This document shows positions 6,466-13,492 of a stretch of DNA of 17,422 nucleotides, piece after piece. Below the pieces are notes generated by a model, which was not told the origin of the DNA, did no database searches, and saw only the letters and a list, made by a program, of their open reading frames with translations. The DNA is from JBGSKV01 sp041740975. GTDB taxonomy: Bacteria; Bdellovibrionota_B; Oligoflexia; Oligoflexales; JALZUQ01. The first letter of the stretch is position 1; each line of letters starts with the position of its first letter. The position numbers and the translations under genes were made by a program. The stretch covers positions 1-17,422 of the forward strand of contig JBGSKV010000104.1 of the NCBI GenBank assembly GCA_041740975.1. Direction: 5' to 3'.

Positions 6466-8829
6466 TTATGATCGCTTTAAAGGTAACTCAATAATTATTT
6501 TTGTCCCAACTTTTTCGCCGTCGGATATTCGCAGATAACCGCCGTGGTCCGCAATAATTTGATTGACGATCGCCAACCCTAGTCCACTACCCTCTAATTT
6601 TGTTGAGAAATAAGGCTCCAACACGCGATGGCGCAAATGAGGTTCGATTCCCACCCCATTATCTTCGATCTCAATGCGTACAACGTTGATAACTTGATCT
6701 GCACCAAGTCGAACTGTGATTTGCGGCTCTTTCACAGACTTCACGGCATCAATAGCATTTAAAAGCACATTCATGAGTACGCGGTTCATTTGCTCGCGAT
6801 CGAGCTCTACCATCGAAATGTCTTCATCAAACTCAACTTTGAATTTAATTCGTGAATAACTTAGGCGACACATCCCCACGACTTCGTTTGTCAGCTCTAT
6901 AATGTTCTCTGGCCTCGTCTTGACACTAGGCATTTTGGAAAACTTTGAAAACTCATTCACTAAGTCTCGCAAAGAATCGACCTGCGTTAAGATGGACTCC
7001 AAGCAATTTCTAAAAACTTCCGCATCTTCACCTTCGAACTTATCTGCATAACGTCGAAGTAGGCGCTGGGCATTGATTTTGATAGGTGTAATGGGGTTCT
7101 TGATTTCATGCGCGATACGTTTAGCCACTTCTTTCCATGCCGCAATTTTTTGAACCTTGACCTGCTCTGTGGCATCATCAAACACCAAAATCGAACCCAA
7201 ATCCTGGGAGTTTTCATCAAATATACGCGTGCCATAAGCCAAAACCGTAATGGCCTGATTGTCGAATCCTACAATGTCCATTTGACCAGAAAAGCTAGTG
7301 CCGTCTTGCAGCTTCTCCTGGACGGGAAGCCAGAGCTCACGATACAAGTCAGCCGATAAAACTTCACGAATATGCACGCCTACTAGTACTCGGCTATCAA
7401 TACCCAGCATGCGTTCGGCTGCGGTATTAAAGGACGTCACTCGACCATCTGCTGCTACCGAGATCACACCAGCAGTGATATTTTTGAGAATCACCTCGAT
7501 GTATTTGCGACGCTCGTCGAGTTCTTCGTTTGTTTTCTCAAGAAAGTAGTTCGACTCTTCAATTTTTTTACGATGCGCCATAAGATCTTGGGTCATACGA
7601 TTAAACGATCGCACCAACGTACCAGTCTCATCATCACCGCGAGTTCTCAGGCTGATTGCATAATTTCCCAACGCTACTTCTCTTGTTGCCTCGGCGAGTC
7701 TTTGAATCGGGCCCGTGATCGCACGTGCCACATAAAATCCAGCCCACACAGAAATAAACAAAACTAAAGATGACATCAAAATCAGAATAACGATGTAACT
7801 CATGCGAACATATTTGGCACTTGGCCGCAAAGACTGAAACTCGGCCAATACGCCTTCAATACTTTTAATAATCTGCGTTCCGAACCAATTTTCCGCAACC
7901 AGGTAACCAGTAAATTGATTGTCTATAAACAATGGGACAATTGCGCGCACGATGTCTCGGTTGCGATCGTTAATGACTGCACTGGAAATGCCAATCATCT
8001 CATCATCGGAACTTTCCAAAAAATGGTTCAGCACCGGCCGACCTACCGGCAATCGCACTTCCCCATCTTCTTCGCTCGAATTTTCGGGCGCCTTAACAAC
8101 TCCTTTTGTACTCCTGGGTTGTGGCCACATAAGTCGACCGAAGGGATCATATAAGGACAAGCCGTCAAGGCCATAGCCCTCGCGGAATCCAGTGAGTTTC
8201 TGGGCGTTTACTTTGTAGCGAACAAAGGGCGGACCATAGGCTGTGAAAGTATTTAGAACATCCGCCCGTTTGCCTTCAAAGGTCAATTCTGGCTGCCGAG
8301 TACCTTTCTTGGAATAGGTTTCCAAATTTTTCGTAGCCAGCTTTGCCAATAGTTCGACACGCTTTCGATCGCGCTCATAAACAAGCTGACCTGCTTCTCT
8401 TGTTTGGCTAATCGCAGAAGTCACTTTACTGGAGAACCAAGTATCAAAAGCCGTCGTAATAAACTGCAAAGAAATAATGAAAAACAAAATGGTAGGGGCA
8501 ATGGAAAAAATCGCCAATATAAAAACTAACTTTGACCGTAACTTAGATCCAAAAACACCTCTTTGCCTTTCGACGATAAGTTTGGCAAAGTTTCGAAAAA
8601 TTAAAAAACAGAGTATTAACAAAAGTATGACATTAAAATTAATAAGCCCAAAATAAACAAGCGTCTTAAAAAACTCCTTGTTGGTGGCTAAGTTTTCACT
8701 GAGTTCATAGACTCGCGTTTCGAGACGGGCCAACACGAACAATAAAAGAGTGATCAAAAAAACGGCGCAAAGTTCCAAAAAACGCTTTCGTTCTTTGGGA
8801 TCTCTAGGAATGAATCTTTTTAAAACCAC
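6466..8829 (-). CDS. NtrY-like membrane sensor histidine kinase
   Basis: A 787-aa inner-membrane kinase with the NtrY architecture. Three N-terminal transmembrane segments (about 17-36, 56-78, 99-121) precede an extracytoplasmic sensor region (about 125-340), and a fourth segment (343-368) follows. Then come HAMP (about 369-421), PAS (about 440-545), a DHp domain with H574 in RIAHEIKNPITPIK, and a HATPase domain. The HATPase has N691 in NVLLNAIDAV, EDNGVGI and a SGLGLAI G2 box ending near 754. The start is GTG at 8829, preceded by AAGGAG. It opens the operon with the response regulator, the DUF4388 protein and rlmB. Canonical NtrY responds to nitrogen or redox status; the signal here is unknown. 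Confidence 0.92.
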   Translation of the reverse strand: MVLKRFIPRDPKERKRFLELCAVFLITLLLFVLARLETRVYELSENLATNKEFFKTLVYFGLINFNVILLLILCFLIFRNFAKLIVERQRGVFGSKLRSKLVFILAIFSIAPTILFFIISLQFITTAFDTWFSSKVTSAISQTREAGQLVYERDRKRVELLAKLATKNLETYSKKGTRQPELTFEGKRADVLNTFTAYGPPFVRYKVNAQKLTGFREGYGLDGLSLYDPFGRLMWPQPRSTKGVVKAPENSSEEDGEVRLPVGRPVLNHFLESSDDEMIGISSAVINDRNRDIVRAIVPLFIDNQFTGYLVAENWFGTQIIKSIEGVLAEFQSLRPSAKYVRMSYIVILILMSSLVLFISVWAGFYVARAITGPIQRLAEATREVALGNYAISLRTRGDDETGTLVRSFNRMTQDLMAHRKKIEESNYFLEKTNEELDERRKYIEVILKNITAGVISVAADGRVTSFNTAAERMLGIDSRVLVGVHIREVLSADLYRELWLPVQEKLQDGTSFSGQMDIVGFDNQAITVLAYGTRIFDENSQDLGSILVFDDATEQVKVQKIAAWKEVAKRIAHEIKNPITPIKINAQRLLRRYADKFEGEDAEVFRNCLESILTQVDSLRDLVNEFSKFSKMPSVKTRPENIIELTNEVVGMCRLSYSRIKFKVEFDEDISMVELDREQMNRVLMNVLLNAIDAVKSVKEPQITVRLGADQVINVVRIEIEDNGVGIEPHLRHRVLEPYFSTKLEGSGLGLAIVNQIIADHGGYLRISDGEKVGTKIIIELPLKRS

Positions 8830-8859
8830 TTGGCTCCTTGTGCGCTACAGTTAACTCAC

Positions 8860-8871
8860 CCTTTATAAAGG
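8860..8871. promoter_or_regulatory. 12-bp palindrome in the divergent promoter region
   Basis: CCTTTATAAAGG is a perfect 12-bp palindrome located about 31 nt upstream of the ntrY-like start and 90 nt upstream of the divergent recombinase-like gene. Its core reads TATAAA on both strands, so it could be a -10 element for either gene, or an operator. No good -35 is visible at normal spacing in either direction. Confidence 0.35.
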
Positions 8872-8961
8872 CTTGCTCTTCTCGCGCGGCACTACTAGAC
8901 TTTCATGATTCGGGGCCTGGTTCGAGGCTTTCAAATTTGTCGAATCAAGGGTGAATTGATT

Positions 8962-9846
8962 ATGCAAAAAATTCAGCAGCCAGATATCGATGCCTTTGCC
9001 GGTCACCTGAAAGAGTTAGGAAAAAGCGCATCAACCATAGAATCCTATACACGTGATGCACGCCGATTTCACAAATATTTAACCGTTAATCGATCAAGTG
9101 ATATTGATGCCAGGCACTTGATAGCCTATCAAGAATACTTGCGTAGCAAAAACGAAAAAGAGAACTCCATCCGACGTAGCGTGATTGGCATTCGACAATT
9201 CTTTCGCTACCTTAGCGAAGCGAGTCCAGTTCATATGGACAGTCCATTCGACGAAATTCCTATTCCTACTCGTTTGGATAGTCACCCGCTATACCTAGTC
9301 GAAGAAAATATTGAAGATCTTTTTCAGGCATGTGACCAGAATGGCAGTCCTTTAAAAACGAGCCGAGATCGTGCCATCCTAGCTTTACTTGCGTTTGAAG
9401 GTATGAAGGCTAGTGAGCTCATTGGTTGTGATTGGAGTTATTTTTTGACGAGACGAGACGGCAAAGGCAGCCTCCATGTTCGCGGCGAACGCAATCGCAC
9501 TATCGAATTGCATGAAGAAACGACGCATTACTTATTGGATTATCGTAAGCATTGTGAAGCTCTCGCACCTGGGTTTCGTAAAAAAATGTTTATCTCTTTC
9601 AAGGGACGAGACGCTGCTTTGCCCCTTCCGACCATGTCGCGTCATGGACTGAAGTTCATGCTTTCCGAGCTCGCGCATACCACCAAACTCCGCAAGTTAA
9701 ATTCGGAGCTCCTTCGTTACTTTGCTATTTCTCGTCTGAGTAAGGCAGGACGAACCAACGCAGAGATCATGGCTCATCTTGGTCTTAAACGCCTCGGCAA
9801 TATTGCCAAAGTTCATAATCGAAACGGTGGTCAAGCTCATCTCTGA
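8962..9846 (+). CDS. Tyrosine-recombinase-fold protein lacking catalytic residues
   Basis: A 294-aa protein with the two-domain layout of XerC/XerD. The N-terminal SAM-like core-binding domain (about 5-90) contains STIESYTRDARRF and SIRRSVIGIRQFFRYL. The C-terminal catalytic-fold domain (about 110-290) contains RDRAILALLAFEGMKASEL. Active-site positions are mostly lost: the first Arg (TGLR) is K149, the box II His is E249 (only R252 of the HxxR motif remains), the second His (LGH) is L275, and the nucleophilic Tyr position is V284 or H285. It is therefore unlikely to cut DNA; a DNA-binding or structural role is an inference. I start at ATG 8962, preceded by AAGGGTG at 8-nt spacing. The upstream ATG at 8905 has no ribosome binding site. 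Its 3' end overlaps tadA. Confidence 0.78.
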   Translation: MQKIQQPDIDAFAGHLKELGKSASTIESYTRDARRFHKYLTVNRSSDIDARHLIAYQEYLRSKNEKENSIRRSVIGIRQFFRYLSEASPVHMDSPFDEIPIPTRLDSHPLYLVEENIEDLFQACDQNGSPLKTSRDRAILALLAFEGMKASELIGCDWSYFLTRRDGKGSLHVRGERNRTIELHEETTHYLLDYRKHCEALAPGFRKKMFISFKGRDAALPLPTMSRHGLKFMLSELAHTTKLRKLNSELLRYFAISRLSKAGRTNAEIMAHLGLKRLGNIAKVHNRNGGQAHL

Positions 9847-10315
9847 AGATATTCACATAAAGTGGATGGACATGGCGCTGTCACTTGCCAAAAGCGCTGA
9901 GCGCCTGGGGGAAGTTCCGGTCGGAGCGCTTGTCCTATCATCTGATCAGAAGGTTCTCGCTTCGGGATTTAACCGAAGAGAAACTGACCAAGATCCAAGC
10001 GCTCACGCGGAACTTCTGGCCATTAGAGAAGCCTGCCAGCGTTTAAAATCGTGGCGTCTCGTTGACTGTAGTCTTTATGTGACGCTTGAACCCTGCCTTA
10101 TGTGCGCAGGCATCATTTATCAGGCCCGTTTAAAACATATTATTTTCGGAGCTCTTGATCCAAAGAACGGAGCATTCGGAAGCTTATATAACATACACGA
10201 AGATCGACGCCTCAACCATCAACCGTCTGTCTTGAGTGGCGTTCAATCTCAGGCTTGCTCGCATATTTTGTCAGAATTTTTTCGCAACAAACGGATTGAG
10301 AAAAAAAGCCCATGA
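9827..10315 (+). CDS. tadA: tRNA adenosine(34) deaminase TadA
   Basis: TadA converts A34 to inosine in tRNA-Arg(ACG), an essential wobble modification. The zinc and catalytic motifs are intact: HAE in SAHAELLAI, and PCLMCAG supplying two zinc cysteines with the proton-shuttle Glu in the HAE motif. The conserved GEVPVGA near the N-terminus and the DPKNGAFGS region are also present. The start is uncertain. GTG at 9827 gives 162 aa, close to the family's usual size, while ATG 9866 or ATG 9779 are possible. None has a clear ribosome binding site. The gene overlaps the recombinase-like gene by about 20 nt in another frame, which suggests translational coupling. Function is secure; only the exact start is in doubt. 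Confidence 0.93.
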   Translation: MVKLISEDIHIKWMDMALSLAKSAERLGEVPVGALVLSSDQKVLASGFNRRETDQDPSAHAELLAIREACQRLKSWRLVDCSLYVTLEPCLMCAGIIYQARLKHIIFGALDPKNGAFGSLYNIHEDRRLNHQPSVLSGVQSQACSHILSEFFRNKRIEKKSP

Positions 10316-10349
10316 ATTCGCTCCAACCAATGCTCTAAGGAATTTCGCC

Positions 10350-10673
10350 GTGAACGATCGCCCCGTCTTTTCAACTGACAAAAAAGTTTCACTTGCATCA
10401 GAAAAAATCAAAGACTCCCATACGAAGCTCAGCGACGGTCCCGCTCGCATACGCCTCGAAAAAAACGGTCGCGGTGGCAAAATGGTAACCTTGATCTATG
10501 ACTTACCCATGACAGAGGCGGAGGCGAATGAACTTCGTCAAAAGCTACAAAATCAACTCGGTTGTGGCGGCACTTTTAAGAATGGAGCCATTGAATTGCG
10601 TGGTGATGTGCGCGAAAAAGCCAGGGCTTATTTCGCAAACCTTGGTATAAAACTAATTGCTTCTGGTGGATAA
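10350..10673 (+). CDS. SUI1/YciH-family translation factor
   Basis: A 107-aa protein of the eIF1/SUI1 family, related to E. coli YciH (108 aa). YciH can act in start-site discrimination and stress inhibition of translation. Family signatures include RIRLEKNGRGGKMVTLI, with the basic loop, and LGCGGTFKNGAIELRGD, the typical SUI1 GCGGT element. The C-terminus ends LGIKLIASGG. The start is GTG at 10350 with TAAGGAA 7 nt upstream; extending further upstream would run into tadA without a ribosome site. It lies 34 nt after tadA and faces the PAS-methyltransferase gene, with only 18 nt between the two stop codons. Its role in this organism is inferred from the family. Confidence 0.92.
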   Translation: MNDRPVFSTDKKVSLASEKIKDSHTKLSDGPARIRLEKNGRGGKMVTLIYDLPMTEAEANELRQKLQNQLGCGGTFKNGAIELRGDVREKARAYFANLGIKLIASGG

Positions 10674-10691
10674 TCGAAAAAATCCAGCGCC

Positions 10692-11891
10692 TTAGGGCTT
10701 AACCGCTACGATCACCGCGTAATGATAGTCCAAATTTTTAATGGTTTTAATTTTGAAACCTGCTTGCTTGAGGGCTGTCACGATTTGACGTGAGTCGATA
10801 CGGTCAGCCTCAAGTTCAGCAAATGTCTTACTGACATGATTAAACTGATACTTAATATTATCAAATAGGTTTTTTTCTTCTAACTCACCCTTGATAGTCT
10901 GCAAATAATGCGTAACAACATCGGTATCTTTACCAGAACCTAAGAGCTGGCTATATGTAAAAACCCCACCAGACTGAAGGCCATCAAAAACTTTAGAAAT
11001 GATTTGATCTAATCGATCTTTTCTATAAAGGCCATGCATCATAGCGATGCCCTGGTAATGCCCTGAGGGCAAAGATTTAATATCATTCAACTGGCGTTCA
11101 ACGATATTGATTTTCTTGCCATGGACCTGAGCTTTATTACGAAGAGTCCTTAAAAATTCTATCATGCCATGCGATGCACTGACCCGGGCACCCTGCGAGG
11201 CTTTTTCTAGACAAAGTTCGCCCGTACGAGCATTGAGTTCTAAAAATGTTTCGGCATTTTGATGCGCTAAAGCATGCTCGCGAACCAAGTGTTGGTACAT
11301 TGCCGAATTAGCAAAAACACCGTCGTAAGACGCTATAAAGCGCTGATTTTCAGTTTTTCGTTTAATCGTCGCAAACAAGTCTTCCAGAAAATCATTACGC
11401 TTGTTCACTGAGTTGATATTTAAGCTGATCGACCAACCCAAAATGCGTCCGGTGTTACGATCGATCATCGGACTCATAATTTTGGTAAATACCATACGGC
11501 CATATTTTGGTGAAATAAAAACGATGCGATGCCGATCGGCAATAGGCAGGATGCTTTCGCCAAAAAACTCTTCCGTCCGATTTTCAACACGGCGGAAATT
11601 TTCGAGGAATTCATACCAAGTAGAGATGGAAATATTCTTTTTAAGTTTACAGACTTTTCCGAAGACGAGATGAAAAGCCGGGTTCCAATCCAGAATCATC
11701 TGATCTTGGTTAACTATAAAAGTAGGGACTGTGCCGCTGAAACTTGCCAGTTCTAATCTTGGATCATGTTGATCCCAAAGAGCCATATTTCCAGACATCG
11801 TTTTCGGATTTCTAAACAACTGGCGCATAGCTTGCGAGTCGATGCCATATCGTTTTAGCAGCGCGGATAGATTGGAATAAAGTAGAGTCAT
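10692..11891 (-). CDS. PAS domain fused to an atypical class I methyltransferase-like domain
   Basis: A 399-aa soluble protein with no signal peptide or membrane segment. The N-terminal region (about 50-160) looks like a PAS domain (VPTFIVNQDQMILDWNPAF, then GRILGWSISLNI). The C-terminal part (about 195-399) looks like a Rossmann-type SAM methyltransferase: strand-loop-helix at 215-230, the second strand at 235-248, LPSGHYQGIAMMHGL and DGLQSGGVFTYSQLLG. The SAM glycine motif is eroded, reading ELNARTG (218-224) instead of DxGxGxG, so activity is doubtful. It is a lone gene, converging on the SUI1 gene and divergent from the OmpA-like gene. No ribosome binding site precedes the ATG. A signal-controlled methyltransferase or a sensor using a dead methyltransferase fold are both possible. 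Confidence in the two-domain reading is moderate. Confidence 0.65.
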   Translation of the reverse strand: MTLLYSNLSALLKRYGIDSQAMRQLFRNPKTMSGNMALWDQHDPRLELASFSGTVPTFIVNQDQMILDWNPAFHLVFGKVCKLKKNISISTWYEFLENFRRVENRTEEFFGESILPIADRHRIVFISPKYGRMVFTKIMSPMIDRNTGRILGWSISLNINSVNKRNDFLEDLFATIKRKTENQRFIASYDGVFANSAMYQHLVREHALAHQNAETFLELNARTGELCLEKASQGARVSASHGMIEFLRTLRNKAQVHGKKINIVERQLNDIKSLPSGHYQGIAMMHGLYRKDRLDQIISKVFDGLQSGGVFTYSQLLGSGKDTDVVTHYLQTIKGELEEKNLFDNIKYQFNHVSKTFAELEADRIDSRQIVTALKQAGFKIKTIKNLDYHYAVIVAVKP

Positions 11892-11896
11892 TTTTC

Positions 11897-11920
11897 ATTT
11901 TATGTGCAGATTAGAGTTTT
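11897..11920 (-). promoter_or_regulatory. Candidate -10 box just before the PAS-methyltransferase gene
   Basis: On the minus strand TAAAAT (11897-11902) lies only 5 nt from the start ATG, with a poor -35-like TTACGA about 18 nt further up. If used, the transcript would have almost no leader. There is no ribosome binding site, which fits that view, but the -35 is weak. Confidence 0.3.
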
Positions 11921-11926
11921 TCGTAA

Positions 11927-11956
11927 CGTCATCCTTCGGTCTTGGGCCTAAGGACC
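11927..11956. repeat. REP-like imperfect hairpin
   Basis: An imperfect inverted repeat in the divergent gap between the PAS-methyltransferase and OmpA-like genes. TCCTT (11932-11936) pairs with AAGGA (11950-11954), and GG (11938-11939) pairs with CC (11947-11948). It begins with CGTCATCCT, the same 9-mer that opens the element at 15688. Probably a member of a dispersed intergenic repeat family. Confidence 0.45.
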
Positions 11957-12057
11957 TGCACCCCTCCTCCCTTCATAAGTGCAATTCCAGTACCAACACA
12001 GCCGGCTACCGACCAAAATAACTATCAGAAATTATTAATATTTTTCCTCAAACACCT

Positions 12058-12084
12058 TTGGAAGATGTCAAAAAAATTTACAAT
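12058..12084 (+). promoter_or_regulatory. Weak promoter candidate for the OmpA-like operon
   Basis: TTGGAA (12058-12063) and TACAAT (12079-12084) are 15 nt apart, two nt short of the usual spacing, in an AT-rich stretch upstream of the OmpA-like gene. It would give a leader of about 80 nt. A second -10-like TATAAT at 12160-12165 lies 7 nt before the start codon but has no -35. Confidence 0.3.
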
Positions 12085-12172
12085 CACCCTATCAAATCAT
12101 CGCCTTGCCATACTCTCAATTGCTCACCTGGAAATAGGGCTATCGTCATGCAAAAAGCTTATAATTAAAGAC

Positions 12173-13480
12173 ATGATCAAACTCACTCGCAAGTTAAGAC
12201 TATTCGTCCCAGTGGTCGTATTAAGCCATAGTCTGTCCGCCCAAGCCAATATGGTCGGCGTCGACATGCAGAACTTCAATCCAAGCTACAGTGTTACGGA
12301 TTACACGACCGTTCACTCTTCGCGTACACTCCAAGCGCAACAATTCCACCTTGGCCTTTTCTTTGATCAAGCCATCAATAGCATCGTCTACTACGACAAC
12401 AATAAAGACGTGCCCCAGAGCCGCACTGATTTCAATGATCACATCAGTAGTATGGCTGCTCACATGGCTATGGGCATCACTAACAACTGGGATGTTGGCA
12501 TTTCACTGCCATTCGTGCTGAAGCAAAGCGTAAAGCAATCTGGTAACCGCATTCAATATTTTGATACGGGCATTGCCGATATTCGCATATCTACAAAGTA
12601 TCGACTCTGGTCTGATTCCACTTCAGGTATCGCAGTTGTCGGAAGTGGCAGCATCAACAAGGTCCGCAATAATCCCTTCACAGGCGAAGGATCGTCACGA
12701 GTTTTCACAGTGGAAATGGTTGGCGATCATAAATTCGGCAAGACTTTAGTCGCCGCCAATGTTGGCTATCGATATAGAACAGAGGGCGAGCCGCTTGCCA
12801 CTTACCCCATCGAGCCTATCAACAATCAAGTCATTGGCTCCATCGGCGTTCATCAGCCTTTTTATGAAAAATTCGCTTTCATTGGTGAAATCTATGGCGG
12901 AAAACCGATGAAGTCCGGCCGCTTCGATTCAGATCGCTCACTTGCGGCTGGTGAAGTGACCGCTGGCGTGAACTATTATCCACACAAAGGATTGGCATTA
13001 CACGCAGGGGCTGGCACAGAATTATTCTCGGGTTTGTTTACACCTGCTTGGCGTTTCTTTGCCGGTGTCAACTGGACCTTCCCCGTGGAATTTCCCAAGC
13101 GGCCAGAACCCAAACCTGAAAAATTTGAGCGCATCACTTTGCAGGAAGTTCTTTTCAAATATAACTCGGACAACCCGCTTGGCGACAAATACAAAAAGCA
13201 CGTGGAAATCCTCGTCAAAGCGCTCAATACTCCTTCACTCTTCAAGAGTCTCACAATCGAAGGTCACTCTTGCAGCCTAGGTTCCGAAGACTATAACCGC
13301 GACCTTAGTCAACGTCGAGCGAACCGCATCAAAGAAATTCTTGTAACTAATTACAAAATTCCAGCGGAAAAAATCACTGCCATTGGTTACGGCGAATCGC
13401 AACCGGTCGAGACCAATGCTACGGATGAAGGGCGTCGTCGCAATCGCCGCGTTGAATTCAAAATCTTCCGTGACGAATAG
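12173..13480 (+). CDS. OmpA-family outer-membrane protein with a beta-rich N-terminal domain
   Basis: A 435-aa exported protein. The signal peptide (1-25) is cleaved after AQA, which supports ATG 12173 as the start; upstream ATGs give a long non-signal extension. The middle (about 50-305) is rich in alternating hydrophobic strands (GITNNWDVGISLPFVL, ending AWRFFAGVNWTFPVEF) and probably forms a beta barrel. A Pro/Lys hinge (305-317) leads to an OmpA peptidoglycan-binding domain (about 320-432) with NRDLSQRRANRIKEIL, IGYGESQP and EGRRRNRRVEF. The binding Arg is R382, but the position of the usual Asp in GHTD is Cys (C367 in GHSCS). The PKD lipoprotein starts 12 nt after its stop codon. It probably anchors the outer membrane to the wall. 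Confidence 0.88.
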   Translation: MIKLTRKLRLFVPVVVLSHSLSAQANMVGVDMQNFNPSYSVTDYTTVHSSRTLQAQQFHLGLFFDQAINSIVYYDNNKDVPQSRTDFNDHISSMAAHMAMGITNNWDVGISLPFVLKQSVKQSGNRIQYFDTGIADIRISTKYRLWSDSTSGIAVVGSGSINKVRNNPFTGEGSSRVFTVEMVGDHKFGKTLVAANVGYRYRTEGEPLATYPIEPINNQVIGSIGVHQPFYEKFAFIGEIYGGKPMKSGRFDSDRSLAAGEVTAGVNYYPHKGLALHAGAGTELFSGLFTPAWRFFAGVNWTFPVEFPKRPEPKPEKFERITLQEVLFKYNSDNPLGDKYKKHVEILVKALNTPSLFKSLTIEGHSCSLGSEDYNRDLSQRRANRIKEILVTNYKIPAEKITAIGYGESQPVETNATDEGRRRNRRVEFKIFRDE

Positions 13481-13492
13481 GGAATGAACGGC

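Noticed and set aside
8905..8961. N-terminal extension of the recombinase-like protein from ATG 8905
   Set aside because: No ribosome binding site precedes it, while AAGGGTG is well placed before ATG 8962, where the typical recombinase N-terminus begins.
8830..8961. A sigma-54 promoter before the recombinase-like or kinase gene
   Set aside because: A GG...GC pair is present near 8832 but spaced 10 nt instead of 12, so it does not match a -24/-12 promoter.
8962..9846. An integrase marking a mobile element
   Set aside because: Catalytic residues are missing, no attachment-site repeats or cargo were found, and the flanking genes are housekeeping genes.
11942..12172. N-terminal extension of the OmpA-like protein
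   Set aside because: A clear signal peptide begins at ATG 12173; the upstream part is AT-rich and has no protein-like features.
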